Shown: one piece after another, positions 8,572-17,084 of the stretch
How the letters are laid out: each line of letters begins with the position of its first letter
Numbering within the stretch: position 1 is the stretch's first letter
From: Treponema sp.
GTDB taxonomy: Bacteria > Spirochaetota > Spirochaetia > Treponematales > Treponemataceae
Reading direction: 5' to 3'
DNA length: 34,413 nt
Assembly (NCBI GenBank): GCA_017381365.1
Contig: JAFOCI010000034.1
Location: 1 to 34,413, forward strand
The notes under the pieces: generated by a model
What the model was told of the DNA's origin: nothing
The model's input: the letters and a program-made list of their open reading frames with translations, nothing else
Database searches by the model: none
Made by a program: the position numbers and the translations under genes

Positions 8572-9592
8572 TTTTCTTTCCTTCCTGTATTCTTGATATT
8601 AGATATATGGTTGAATCTTTTGATATTTTCGCATTTAAATACATTTTTTCTGGAATTCTATTAAAAATATCTTCATAATTTTTAATAGAATTATTATTTA
8701 ACAATTCAACAATTCTGAAACATAATTTCCAAACATTGTTTTTATTATTCTTATCGAATAACATTAATGCCAATTCTTCATTGCATTTAAGGACAGCATC
8801 TTCCATTTCATTAGTTCTACTATTTTCATTAATATATTTAAAGAATGAAAGTGGTATATTATTCTGAAATAATTCAACGCCTATTACACGATTGATTAGT
8901 AAAGCATCTAACTCTTTTTTAGTAATATGTTTATTAAATCGCAAAACCTCTTCAGGCGTTGTTATTGTTTCATTTTCAATATTAATATTCTTTAGGCTTG
9001 ATTGTTTGTCACGAATTTCATCAAATATTGAAATATAAAATGCATCTGTAAATGTTTTCTTTGCATTTATGGGAAGAAGCTTTTTAATTGTCTCTTCTTT
9101 TGTTGTTTGATTAACTACAAAAACTACTTTATCAAGAAAAGATTTTATTTCTTGTATATCTAAATCCTCTAATGCTATTTGTTCACGATCCTTTATTTCT
9201 TTATATAATCCAGTTTTTATTCTTTCTTGATTGTTTTCTTTAAAATTTGAAAAAGAAAAAACTTTTAAATTGTTACTAAGAAAATCATAATCAATTGTTT
9301 CTAAAAAAAGTATAAATTCTTTGAATGGAAAATTTGTTAGATAGTTCTTGTACAATGTATATAAGAACCTTCCTATTTGCCCTTGGGATACAGATTTATA
9401 TCCTTTCGACTGAATATCATATATTTCTGTTATATTAGGATTCGCTGTTGATACATCATTAAAACTATCAACAAGTATATATTCCATTTTTTCTTTTTGA
9501 GGATATAATCCCAACATGTATAAAGCAGCAAATGTTTCATATTCTGAACCTTTTTTCTTTGTCTTTTCAGTGTTAGTAAATGTATATCCCAT
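8558..9592 (-). CDS. Putative PD-(D/E)XK (DUF4297/Cap4-like) nuclease, partner of the SMC-like ATPase
   Basis: A 344-residue protein. The N-terminal 80 residues carry a nuclease-like pattern: GSEYETFAALYML (Glu17 or Glu19), VDSFNDV (Asp46) and EIYDIQSKGYKSV (Gln61-x-Lys63), as in DUF4297/Cap4-type endonucleases that have D...Q-x-K. The rest is helical and unrecognised; it may sense or regulate. The start is 2 bases after the hsdS stop, and its GAGGAG ribosome site lies inside the last hsdS codons, so it is coupled to hsdS. It overlaps the downstream SMC-like gene. Catalytic assignment is inferred from spacing of a few residues, so the family call is moderate. Confidence 0.6.
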   Translation of the reverse strand: MGYTFTNTEKTKKKGSEYETFAALYMLGLYPQKEKMEYILVDSFNDVSTANPNITEIYDIQSKGYKSVSQGQIGRFLYTLYKNYLTNFPFKEFILFLETIDYDFLSNNLKVFSFSNFKENNQERIKTGLYKEIKDREQIALEDLDIQEIKSFLDKVVFVVNQTTKEETIKKLLPINAKKTFTDAFYISIFDEIRDKQSSLKNINIENETITTPEEVLRFNKHITKKELDALLINRVIGVELFQNNIPLSFFKYINENSRTNEMEDAVLKCNEELALMLFDKNNKNNVWKLCFRIVELLNNNSIKNYEDIFNRIPEKMYLNAKISKDSTIYLISRIQEGKKNANS

Positions 9593-9594
9593 CT

Positions 9595-10908
9595 TTACAA
9601 CTCTCCTCTAAACGCTCTAGCCAATATTGATTTTTTTAGCAGGGCGATTTGGTCTAGGACGGTTTGGGCGGCTTCTTTGGCACGGGATTCTTTTTCCAGT
9701 ACGGTGTTTAGGAAATTGACAATTGATAGTTGATAATTTAGAGGTGGCACAGGAATTGTAAGTTCTCTTAAGCCTTTTATTGGGACAGTTAATTGTGCGG
9801 TTCCTGTCGCTATTGAAGTTGCCTTTTGATACATCTCATTTGATTGCAAAACATACCACAAATATCTTGATGAAATTAATTTTGAAGGTTTCAACAAAGC
9901 CATGTGTCTCTGAAAGCAAAAAGCTCTATCAGAATCAACCAACACAGGAATTCCATATGAACCTACGATTGTATAAAGAACATCTCCCGTTTTGGGTTTT
10001 CTAGTCTCTGACAATGAATCATAATAGTCATTCGGAACATATCTTGTATTATCAAATGAAAGAAATCCTGTATTAACATTTGAGATTACAAGAAAAGGAA
10101 TTCCAGATTCTGCCTTTGGCGGTGGCATATGATCACCATCGAAAATACTTTCACAAACTTCTCCAAGTTTTTTTTCTTCCCAATCCTCAATTGACAATTC
10201 TTCATTATCAATTTTCAATTGACCAGTGAAGGCTTTGTGTAGGATGGCGGCTTTGCGGGTTTCGAAACTGTCGACTACGTTTTGGGCTTTTTCTTTTGCC
10301 TCATCCAATTTTGCGAACATTGTTTCTATGCGGTTTACGATGCGCTTTTGTTCGGCGAGGGTTGGAGGGAGAGGAAATGGAATATTTTTCAAAGTTCCAA
10401 CACTAACTCCTCCAATAAGTCCATGACGCTCTTTCATAAATGAATAAAAAAATGCATTTGTTTGTAAATAATAATAAACTAATTTTGGTTCAACATTCTT
10501 ACACACAAAAGCACATAGTTTATTTCCAAAACAAACCTGTTCAGAAGTAATTCCAAGTTTCTTACCTGCGCTTCCACCTTCAATACATAACAATGGAGTA
10601 TTAGCTGGAACTGTTTTAAAATTTTCATAATCTGATATTTTTACACCATTTTCATAATTTATGGTTCCATCAAAATCTACATCTTTAGTTCCAATAAAAT
10701 TGAGACCTTCTTTTATACCTGTATATTTTTCTTTCTTCACAGTTTCATTAATACTGTTACCTGTATAGATATCTGAAAGATTAGATATTTTTTCCCACTT
10801 CCATCCATCCGGCAGTTCATACGGTGCTTCTATATTTGCAGATGCTGAAACAAGCGATGCACTGAGTTTGTCGAAGTGTTCAGCATGACAGTTTTCTTTC
10901 TTAGCCAA
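9595..10908 (-). CDS. hsdS: Type I restriction-modification specificity subunit HsdS
   Basis: A 437-residue protein with two target-recognition domains. The first runs from LPDGWKWEKISNLSDIYTG to about residue 185; LPPTLAEQKRIVNRIETMF and the RKAAILHKAFTGQL helix form the central conserved region. The second starts with WEEKKLGEVCESIFDGDHMP and ends with VPPLNYQLSIVNFLNTVLEK and ILARAFRGEL. It sets DNA sequence specificity for the methylase and the restriction complex. The start is TTG at 10908 with GAGGAG nine bases upstream. The N-terminal 30 residues come from a palindromic repeat (see 10841-10890), unusual for the family. The gene is split from hsdM by an AAA ATPase gene. Confidence 0.92.
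   Translation of the reverse strand: MAKKENCHAEHFDKLSASLVSASANIEAPYELPDGWKWEKISNLSDIYTGNSINETVKKEKYTGIKEGLNFIGTKDVDFDGTINYENGVKISDYENFKTVPANTPLLCIEGGSAGKKLGITSEQVCFGNKLCAFVCKNVEPKLVYYYLQTNAFFYSFMKERHGLIGGVSVGTLKNIPFPLPPTLAEQKRIVNRIETMFAKLDEAKEKAQNVVDSFETRKAAILHKAFTGQLKIDNEELSIEDWEEKKLGEVCESIFDGDHMPPPKAESGIPFLVISNVNTGFLSFDNTRYVPNDYYDSLSETRKPKTGDVLYTIVGSYGIPVLVDSDRAFCFQRHMALLKPSKLISSRYLWYVLQSNEMYQKATSIATGTAQLTVPIKGLRELTIPVPPLNYQLSIVNFLNTVLEKESRAKEAAQTVLDQIALLKKSILARAFRGEL
10841..10890. repeat. Imperfect palindromic repeat encoding the HsdS N-terminus
   Basis: Outer arms ATGCTGAAACA (10842-10852) and TGTTCAGCAT (10878-10887) are near-perfect inverted repeats. The interior contains CACTGAGTTTGTCGAAGTG, itself partly palindromic. 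A related TTGAGCTTGTCGAAAC string lies in the pstB-phoU repeat at 24395-24525. Here it is translated as CHAEHFDKLSASLVSASA ahead of the normal HsdS start motif LPDGW. Confidence 0.55.
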
Positions 10909-10965
10909 TTCTCAATTCTCCTCTTCCATTAAGCAATACGTTATTTGCAAGTTAAATCAATCACC

Positions 10966-12174
10966 CTAAAAGTCCATGAGCAAAAAGTCTTTTATGTTCT
11001 TGTGGATTATTCCGTTTTGGGAAAAATCAAAATCATCCATGGAAACAACATATTTTGGAAAGCTGTCTTTTACGGAATTGAAAACAGAAAACTCCCGCTT
11101 TACGGTTTCTTCGCTTGCCAAAAGATAGGCAACCTGAACATAGATTTTTTTACCCTGCTTTTCTGCAATAAAATCAATTTCTGTGTCGCCTTTTTTTCCG
11201 ACAAAGACCTTAAAATTTCGGCGCAAAAGTTCAAGGCAGACTATGTTTTCAAGAACCTGGTCTATGTTCTGAATGTTTTTTCCAAAAACCGCCTCTCGCA
11301 ATCCGTGATCCGCACAGTAATATTTTTCGTTCACGCTTACAATCTTTTTTCCTTCCAAATCGTAGCGGTTTATCTTATAAATAAGAAAGGCATCCGCACA
11401 AAACTTCAGATAATTCAGAATCGTGTCATGCGAGATTTTGCGGTTTTCGCTTTTAAAATATTTTGAGAGTGATGTTGCGCTAAAAATATGACCGATGTTT
11501 GAAAAAGCATAAGCCACAATCCGTTCCAATGTGTCAACGTCACGGATATTATTCCGCTTTACCACATCTTTTAGAACCACGGAATTGTAAATGTCCATCA
11601 GATATTGGTTTTTCGCTGAATCATCTCCGCTAAAATTTGAAAGGAAGGGCATTCCACCAGTTTTTATAAACTGGATAAAGCATGAAGTTTTGTCTACCTG
11701 CGGATTTTTTTGTTGTCTCATTTCCAGGAATTCTGCAAACGAAAAAGGATAAATGACAAATTCAACATAACGCCCCGCAAGATAAGTTGCAAGTTCGCCA
11801 GACAAAAGTTTTGCATTTGAACCGGTTATGTAAATGTCGCAGTCAAAGTCTACACGGCAGGAATTAATGCATTTTTCCCAGCCTTCAACTTCCTGAATCT
11901 CATCAAGGAAGAGATATGTTTTTCCTTGAGCGCTTTTCTGGAATTCAACGATTTTTTCGTAAAGGCTTTTTGCGTCCAGAATTTGAGAGTTGGCAAACTG
12001 TTCAAAATTCATGCAGAGAAAGTTTTTTTCGTCTACGCCGGAATTTTTAAGCTCTTCTTTAACAAGCTCCAGCATCACGGATTTTCCCGCCCGCCTAATT
12101 CCTGTAAATACTTTTATCAGTTCCGTATTCATAAACGGCCTGATTCTCTGCATATAAACTTCGCGCTTAATCAT
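10966..12174 (-). CDS. AAA_14/DUF4143 family ATPase inserted between hsdM and hsdS
   Basis: A 402-residue protein. It starts MIKREVYMQRIRPF, the usual opening of this family, then Walker A TGIRRAGKS (24-32), Walker B YLFLDEIQEVEGWE (87-100) and the sensor-like YITGSNAKLLSGELATYLAGR. The C-terminal DUF4143 part contains a restriction-nuclease-like GDTEIDFIAEKQGKKIYVQV segment. These ATPases are common and mobile in gut bacteria, and their role is not known; toxin-like or defence functions have been proposed for relatives. There is no ribosome site before the ATG. A 15-bp palindrome and a good promoter lie immediately upstream, so it is probably transcribed on its own and breaks up the hsdM-hsdS pair. 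Confidence 0.8.
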   Translation of the reverse strand: MIKREVYMQRIRPFMNTELIKVFTGIRRAGKSVMLELVKEELKNSGVDEKNFLCMNFEQFANSQILDAKSLYEKIVEFQKSAQGKTYLFLDEIQEVEGWEKCINSCRVDFDCDIYITGSNAKLLSGELATYLAGRYVEFVIYPFSFAEFLEMRQQKNPQVDKTSCFIQFIKTGGMPFLSNFSGDDSAKNQYLMDIYNSVVLKDVVKRNNIRDVDTLERIVAYAFSNIGHIFSATSLSKYFKSENRKISHDTILNYLKFCADAFLIYKINRYDLEGKKIVSVNEKYYCADHGLREAVFGKNIQNIDQVLENIVCLELLRRNFKVFVGKKGDTEIDFIAEKQGKKIYVQVAYLLASEETVKREFSVFNSVKDSFPKYVVSMDDFDFSQNGIIHKNIKDFLLMDF

Positions 12175-12180
12175 AATACA

Positions 12181-12209
12181 ATTCTATCAGTTATAATCGC
12201 TAAAATCAA
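12181..12209 (-). promoter_or_regulatory. Promoter of the AAA_14/DUF4143 gene
   Basis: Minus-strand -35 TTGATT (12204-12209), 17-base spacer and -10 TAGAAT (12181-12186). The ATG at 12174 lies 6 bases after the -10, so the transcript would start at or next to the start codon, which fits the lack of a ribosome site. Confidence 0.45.
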
Positions 12210-12234
12210 GGTTTTTCTTATTTTAGCGATTATA
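12192..12234. repeat. Perfect 15-bp inverted repeat upstream of the AAA_14 gene, candidate operator
   Basis: Left arm TATAATCGCTAAAAT (12192-12206) and right arm ATTTTAGCGATTATA (12220-12234) match over all 15 bp with a 13-base spacer. The left arm covers the promoter spacer and part of the -35 hexamer, so a bound protein would block transcription. There is no U tract to suggest a terminator. Confidence 0.6.
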
Positions 12235-12251
12235 GTCTCCAAAAAAAAATA

Positions 12252-13664
12252 TCATTTCTCCGTCTTCTGCAGTTCGCGGACAACTTCTTTGATGAGGTCG
12301 GCGGCCATTTCCAGCTGGTCTATGCAGTCCTGGGCGCTTTCGATTGGGTCGGGAAGGTCTTTGTAGTCCAGGATGCTTTCGTCGCGGATAAGGCCCAGGT
12401 CAAGGTTGTTTCCTTTGGTGGCAATCTGGTCGCAGGTAAAGCAGTTCCAGCGTTCGTCTTTTACAGAAGCTCTATCTTCAGCGGTGTAGGCTTTTATAAA
12501 ATCTGCAAAATGTTCTTTTTTTAGTTGATTTGTTTTTCCAAAACTTTGCATATTTGTGCGAAGGTCGTAGAACCAGACTTCTTTTGTGTTGTTTTCGTCT
12601 GTTTTGCCGCGGGTAAAAAAGAGGACGTTTGTTTTTACGCCCTGGGCATAAAAGATTCCGGTTGGCAAGCGGAGGACTGTGTGCAAATTGCATTTATTCA
12701 TTAAATCTACACGGATTTTTTCGCCGTCGCCGTCCGCAAAAAGAACGTTATCCGGAAGAACTACTGCGGCTCTGGCTTTTCCGTCTGCTTTTAATGAGCG
12801 GTAGATGTGCTGCAAGAAGTTGAGCTGTTTGTTGCTTGTGGTGTAGGTAAAGTCATCGCGGGTGGCACGTTCACCACCTTTTTTGGTACCGAATGGCGGA
12901 TTTGTAAGGACAACATCATAGCCTGTCATGGCTTTTCCGCTTTCGCTTAAAGTGTCTCCAAGAACGATTCTTCCCTCGATGTTATGCAGCATGGCATTCA
13001 TAAGTGCAAGTCTGTGTGTTTCATGAACAAGTTCTCCGCCGGTAAAGGCTTCTTTAACTTGGAATTCGGCCTGTTTTTCGGTAAGGTCGCAGTAATCATC
13101 ACTGATGCTTTTTACATAATCGTCTGCAGCAATCATAAAGCCAAATGTTCCGCAGGCAGGGTCGTTGCAGCGTTCACCAACCTGAGGAGCTATCAGCTGA
13201 GTCATTACATCGATTAAAACTCGTGGGGTAAAGTATTGGCCGGCACCACTTTTCTTTTCGTTTGCGTTCTTTTCCAGGAGACCTTCGTAAAGATTTCCAA
13301 GACCTTCTTCTTTTGCAGAATACCAGTCAAGTTCGTTTATTGACTTGATGATTTTTTCAAGGTTTTTTGGTTCGTCAATATTTGAGCTTGAGCCCTGATA
13401 GATTTCGCGGACACGGCCTTTTGTGTTTTCGCCTAAATAAGCAAGCAATTCCTTGTAAAACTTTTTGAGTTCTATTCCACTATGGGTTACAAGTTTATCC
13501 CAGCGGTATTCTTCCGGAATAGTATCTTCAGTTTTGGTCTCTTTTGCCATTTTCAAAAAGAGAATATATGTCAATTCCGTTACATACTGATGATAAGTGA
13601 TTCCGTCATCACGGAGAATGTTACAAAGATTCCAAAGTTTGCTTACGATTTCCTGATTTGTCAT
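12252..13664 (-). CDS. hsdM: Type I restriction-modification DNA methylase subunit HsdM (N6-adenine)
   Basis: A 470-residue protein from the ATG at 13664 (preceded by GGGG about 10 bases upstream); an in-frame TTG five codons earlier is less likely. The N-terminal helical domain begins TNQEIVSKLWNLCNILRDDG. The methylase domain has GAGQYFTPRVLIDVM, the SAM-binding motif DPACGTFGFM (residues about 168-177) and the catalytic motif TNPPFG (about 254-259), which marks N6-adenine methylation. It ends with the usual helical region. It follows the displaced 3' end of hsdR by 17 bases. With HsdS it would form the methyltransferase and stay active even if HsdR is not. Confidence 0.95.
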   Translation of the reverse strand: MTNQEIVSKLWNLCNILRDDGITYHQYVTELTYILFLKMAKETKTEDTIPEEYRWDKLVTHSGIELKKFYKELLAYLGENTKGRVREIYQGSSSNIDEPKNLEKIIKSINELDWYSAKEEGLGNLYEGLLEKNANEKKSGAGQYFTPRVLIDVMTQLIAPQVGERCNDPACGTFGFMIAADDYVKSISDDYCDLTEKQAEFQVKEAFTGGELVHETHRLALMNAMLHNIEGRIVLGDTLSESGKAMTGYDVVLTNPPFGTKKGGERATRDDFTYTTSNKQLNFLQHIYRSLKADGKARAAVVLPDNVLFADGDGEKIRVDLMNKCNLHTVLRLPTGIFYAQGVKTNVLFFTRGKTDENNTKEVWFYDLRTNMQSFGKTNQLKKEHFADFIKAYTAEDRASVKDERWNCFTCDQIATKGNNLDLGLIRDESILDYKDLPDPIESAQDCIDQLEMAADLIKEVVRELQKTEK

Positions 13665-13681
13665 TTTTATATACCCCAAAA

Positions 13682-13864
13682 TTAAGCTGCTTTATCTTCA
13701 TAAAGATATGTATTCAATTCTTTTATTATGGAAGAAAGCTGATTATTGAAAATTTTGTTTACTTTTGCAAAGCCGCCTTGATTTCTCCATGCCATGTATT
13801 CGTCAAAAGTTTGAACATTTAAGACTGATTCATTGATGAGATATTTTTCAATGCGGTCAATCCA
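13682..13864 (-). pseudogene. hsdR: Displaced C-terminal segment of HsdR (60 codons, +1 frame)
   Basis: Directly after the A8 tract, the +1 frame stays open for 60 codons to a TAA at 13682-13684. It reads WIDRIEKYLINESVL, then RNQGGFAKVNKIFNNQL and IIKELNTYLYEDKAA. This matches the conserved C-terminal helical region of HsdR proteins (KW..RI.K and GGF.+LNKIF pattern). Loss of one A from the tract would join it to the main hsdR frame. The stop is 17 bases before the hsdM ATG, the spacing expected of an intact operon. Confidence 0.85.
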
Positions 13865-16800
13865 CTTTTTTTTCTCCGGCGGTAAAGTTATGGGCTTTAT
13901 TCAATTTTTTTATGGCATTATGAATCCGCTCTTCGTGAGAAATAAGAGGAGAACCGATTGCATAGCGCCGTACTAAAGTTATGATATCTGCCGCACATTC
14001 TTCATTAGTTACTTTCTGAACTGCAGTATTCAGCTGAATTGTATTATAACCGTTAGCATCAAGAGTCATACTGAGTTTTCTTAAATCAGCAAGAGTTAAA
14101 TCTGCAGGTCGGGTACAAACAATTTCCAGGACTTCCCTTTTATTTCTATTTTCTTCAAGATATTTTGAAAAACTATCAAGATAATCTTTGGGCTCCTGTC
14201 CTTTTCCAAAACCTCTTGTTACCTCATGGACTTCATCAGCCCTATTGCTGACAAGGACATAATGAGGTGATGTCATTTGTAATTTAAATGCTTCGAAGGC
14301 GTCTTTTGCCCTTACAAGTACTTCCTTACAGTTCTCTTCTGATATTGCCTTTGCATTCCGCACTTTTTCAATAAAGTCATCCGGCGACTCATAATGGGAC
14401 ATTACCTTAAAATAATTCAACTGGGATTCGTCCATGTGACGTTTTACCCGCTGAAATTTTGCAATAATCTGTTCGTTTATGAATTTGATATGTTCTTCGT
14501 CTTTTACTTTTTCGTATCCTGAGAAGAGTTCATCAAATGTAACTGACGGATTTGAAACAACAGGCTTCATTGAAGAAAACTCATCAAGATAGCTGTACAA
14601 GTCAACGGCATCAAAAATATCGAAATGTGTTTTGTTGATTTTAGGGCAAAGTCGTGTCGCTCGTCCCAGCATCTGTTCGTACAGGATGCGCGATTTAATT
14701 CGACGCATAAAGACAATTTTTGTAATCTCTGGAACATCAATTCCTGTAGAAAGCAAATCTACAGTTACTGCAATAGTCGGAAAGTGTTCGTTCTTAAAAC
14801 GTTTAATTGCATCCTGTACGCGGTTCCTGTCTCCAATTGCACAGGTGATTTTTTCGATTGCAGCAGAAGGAACATCCTGTTCAGAATAAATATCCCTAAG
14901 CTGCTTTACAATTTCATCAGCGTGGCGGTCATTAACGGCAAATATGACTGCTTTTTCTTCACTTTCAGGATCGATATACTTTGAAAGCTGGTTCAAGACA
15001 ACTTTGTTGAACGAAGGTGTAAGTACATTTTTGTTGAATTCTTCTACATCAAAATTAACTTCATCTTCCAGCTCTTCCGGGTTCAAAAGCTCTTTTGTTA
15101 CGGGATTATATTTGGCAAGACTTTCGCCTTTGTTATGATGAATTCCATGTTGATTTAGTTCTGTCTTTATAATGTGAGGCGCATCGTAATCAACCAGATA
15201 TCCATCGATTACTGCTTCGCGGTATGAATAGGTATAGACTGCATTTCCAAAAATCTGTGTTGTATGCAAGGCAGGGGTTGCCGTAAGACCGATTTTAACC
15301 GCATCAAAATATTCGATTACTTTTTTGTATTTACTTACAAAATCATTTTGATCCCGGTAAAGAAGTTCTGCCTCAGAAAGTTCCCGATCAAGAGTGTAAC
15401 CGCGATGAGCTTCATCAATGATAATACAGTCAAAATCACCGGAAGAAGGAATGCGTTCTTTGTCATCGCTCATAATGCGGGCAATCATTCCCTGGACTGT
15501 TGCAACCTGGATGCGGGTTTCAGAAGCTAAATTAATATCATCAAGAGTATTTATATTGTAGATTTTATTAAGTGGCTGTAAGTCTTCAAGCTTTACATCG
15601 TTAAAAACGTCCTGTGCCTGTTCGCCAAGAGCTGTGCGGTCTACTAAAAAAAGAATGCGGCGGAAACGATTTGTCTTTAAGAAGCGATAAATCATTCCAA
15701 GAATGGTTCGTGTCTTACCTGTTCCTGTTGCCATGGCTAAGAGGATTCTTGTCTGTCCGTGGATAACTGCTTTTTCAACTGCCTCTACGGCTTCAAGCTG
15801 GTAGTAGCGGAAGTTCAGTCCATCTGGGTCTCGTAAAAAATCATAAGGCAGATTTTCAAGCTTCTGGTCAGCCTCGTCTACATTCTGCTTAAATTTTGCA
15901 AGCAAATCTTCCGGGCTATACCATCCCTGCAATGCAAGCGGAATGTTTGTTTCTTTTCTTAAATCCTGAAACCATATTCCAGATTCAGTTTCAATCTGCT
16001 TAAGGTAAGGACGGCCGTTTGTAGCAAAAACAAAGGGAACTTTATAGGATTGCCACTTTCCCATGCAATAAGGCACATCTTCATCTTTTACATTCTTTGC
16101 ATATTCATGGCACTGGTTATCTATGATTGCATAAACGCTTTTTTCGTAAGCCTTTGCTTCAATAATACCAATCAATTGTTCGTCTATGAACAAAGCATAA
16201 TCAGCTCTATCATCCGCAGTTTTTGATGATTTAACAGGCCATTCTGCAATGGCAATTTTTTTGCCTTTTTGTGGTCTGGTTCCTTTTGAATATCGAAGGT
16301 TTTCTGTATCTGCCTCCCAGCCGACTTTTTTTAGCTGCTGGTCAATGATTGCCCTGGTCTGTGCTTCTGTAAGTTTTGCTTTTGAAATTGCAAGAGCAGA
16401 TGTATTCTGACGCTGCTGTTTAGTAAGGGAACTTTGCGGAGTAAGGTTCTGGATAGATTCGCGTTCTTTGCGGGCTTTTTCAATTTCTGCTTCAAGTTCA
16501 TAAAGTCTTTTATCTCGCTCAGCAATAGCAGCTTCTTTTTCAGCAATGGTTACGGCAGCATTTTCAAGTTCTGTTTTCTGCTCTTCAATCTTCTTTTCCT
16601 GATTTTTTACAAGTGGCATCAGGTTAATTATTTTTTTGGGAGGTTCTGGATTTACAAAGTTCTGAGGTTTAAAAGTTGCATCTCCATAAGTTTGCATAAA
16701 CCAAACCGCAATCTGCCATGTGAATCCTAAAACAACAAGAGCCTCTTGCTGCGAAGCAATATTTTCATGAGCAGAATCGTTGCGTTTAATTCGAACCTGA

Positions 16801-17057
16801 TTTATCCATTGATTTATGTCATAAGGCAGAAGTCCTTCAGATTTCAAGATCTTAGTTCGTGTAAAGTGAGTATTGTCGTATTCGGGTTCCGGGATGTTTT
16901 CAATGCGCATTATTTCCCGAACCATCAATTCAACAAAAAGACCAGATTTATTCTTGCTTGATGCTGGATCTGTGTAAACATATTTCTCAGCAAAATCCAG
17001 AGTATTCGCGAAATCCGGCCAGTAAACTTGTAAAAAGGCAAAGTTACTCATAAACAT
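13857..17057 (-). CDS. hsdR: Type I restriction endonuclease subunit HsdR, frameshifted near its 3' end
   Basis: A 1066-residue frame. Residues 1-130 form a DUF4145-like N-terminal domain, followed by a coiled coil (about 150-205). The nuclease core has Asp286 in DDRADYALF and IIEAK (Glu300, Lys302). The helicase motor shows MATGTGKT (443-449) and IIIDEAHRGY (546-554), with later motifs LSTGIDVPEI and QMLGRATRLCPK. It ends EKKVD at a TGA (13857) right after an A8 run (13866-13873), and 60 normal C-terminal codons continue in another frame. In type I systems HsdR cuts distant DNA after translocation, and its C-terminal region docks on the methylase, so restriction may be switched off here. It has its own promoter at 17085-17113. 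Confidence 0.9.
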   Translation of the reverse strand: MFMSNFAFLQVYWPDFANTLDFAEKYVYTDPASSKNKSGLFVELMVREIMRIENIPEPEYDNTHFTRTKILKSEGLLPYDINQWINQVRIKRNDSAHENIASQQEALVVLGFTWQIAVWFMQTYGDATFKPQNFVNPEPPKKIINLMPLVKNQEKKIEEQKTELENAAVTIAEKEAAIAERDKRLYELEAEIEKARKERESIQNLTPQSSLTKQQRQNTSALAISKAKLTEAQTRAIIDQQLKKVGWEADTENLRYSKGTRPQKGKKIAIAEWPVKSSKTADDRADYALFIDEQLIGIIEAKAYEKSVYAIIDNQCHEYAKNVKDEDVPYCMGKWQSYKVPFVFATNGRPYLKQIETESGIWFQDLRKETNIPLALQGWYSPEDLLAKFKQNVDEADQKLENLPYDFLRDPDGLNFRYYQLEAVEAVEKAVIHGQTRILLAMATGTGKTRTILGMIYRFLKTNRFRRILFLVDRTALGEQAQDVFNDVKLEDLQPLNKIYNINTLDDINLASETRIQVATVQGMIARIMSDDKERIPSSGDFDCIIIDEAHRGYTLDRELSEAELLYRDQNDFVSKYKKVIEYFDAVKIGLTATPALHTTQIFGNAVYTYSYREAVIDGYLVDYDAPHIIKTELNQHGIHHNKGESLAKYNPVTKELLNPEELEDEVNFDVEEFNKNVLTPSFNKVVLNQLSKYIDPESEEKAVIFAVNDRHADEIVKQLRDIYSEQDVPSAAIEKITCAIGDRNRVQDAIKRFKNEHFPTIAVTVDLLSTGIDVPEITKIVFMRRIKSRILYEQMLGRATRLCPKINKTHFDIFDAVDLYSYLDEFSSMKPVVSNPSVTFDELFSGYEKVKDEEHIKFINEQIIAKFQRVKRHMDESQLNYFKVMSHYESPDDFIEKVRNAKAISEENCKEVLVRAKDAFEAFKLQMTSPHYVLVSNRADEVHEVTRGFGKGQEPKDYLDSFSKYLEENRNKREVLEIVCTRPADLTLADLRKLSMTLDANGYNTIQLNTAVQKVTNEECAADIITLVRRYAIGSPLISHEERIHNAIKKLNKAHNFTAGEKKVD

Positions 17058-17084
17058 TTTCTCATGACAAAAATCTATGGTTAA

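Noticed and set aside
10945..11466. A 173-codon plus-strand frame opposite the AAA_14/DUF4143 gene.
   Set aside because: The opposite strand has full family motifs; this frame has none and no ribosome site.
9595..13864. Possible phase-variable shufflon (inverted duplicate hsdS) within the type I locus.
   Set aside because: Only one hsdS with two recognition domains was found; no recombinase gene and no partial hsdS copy nearby.
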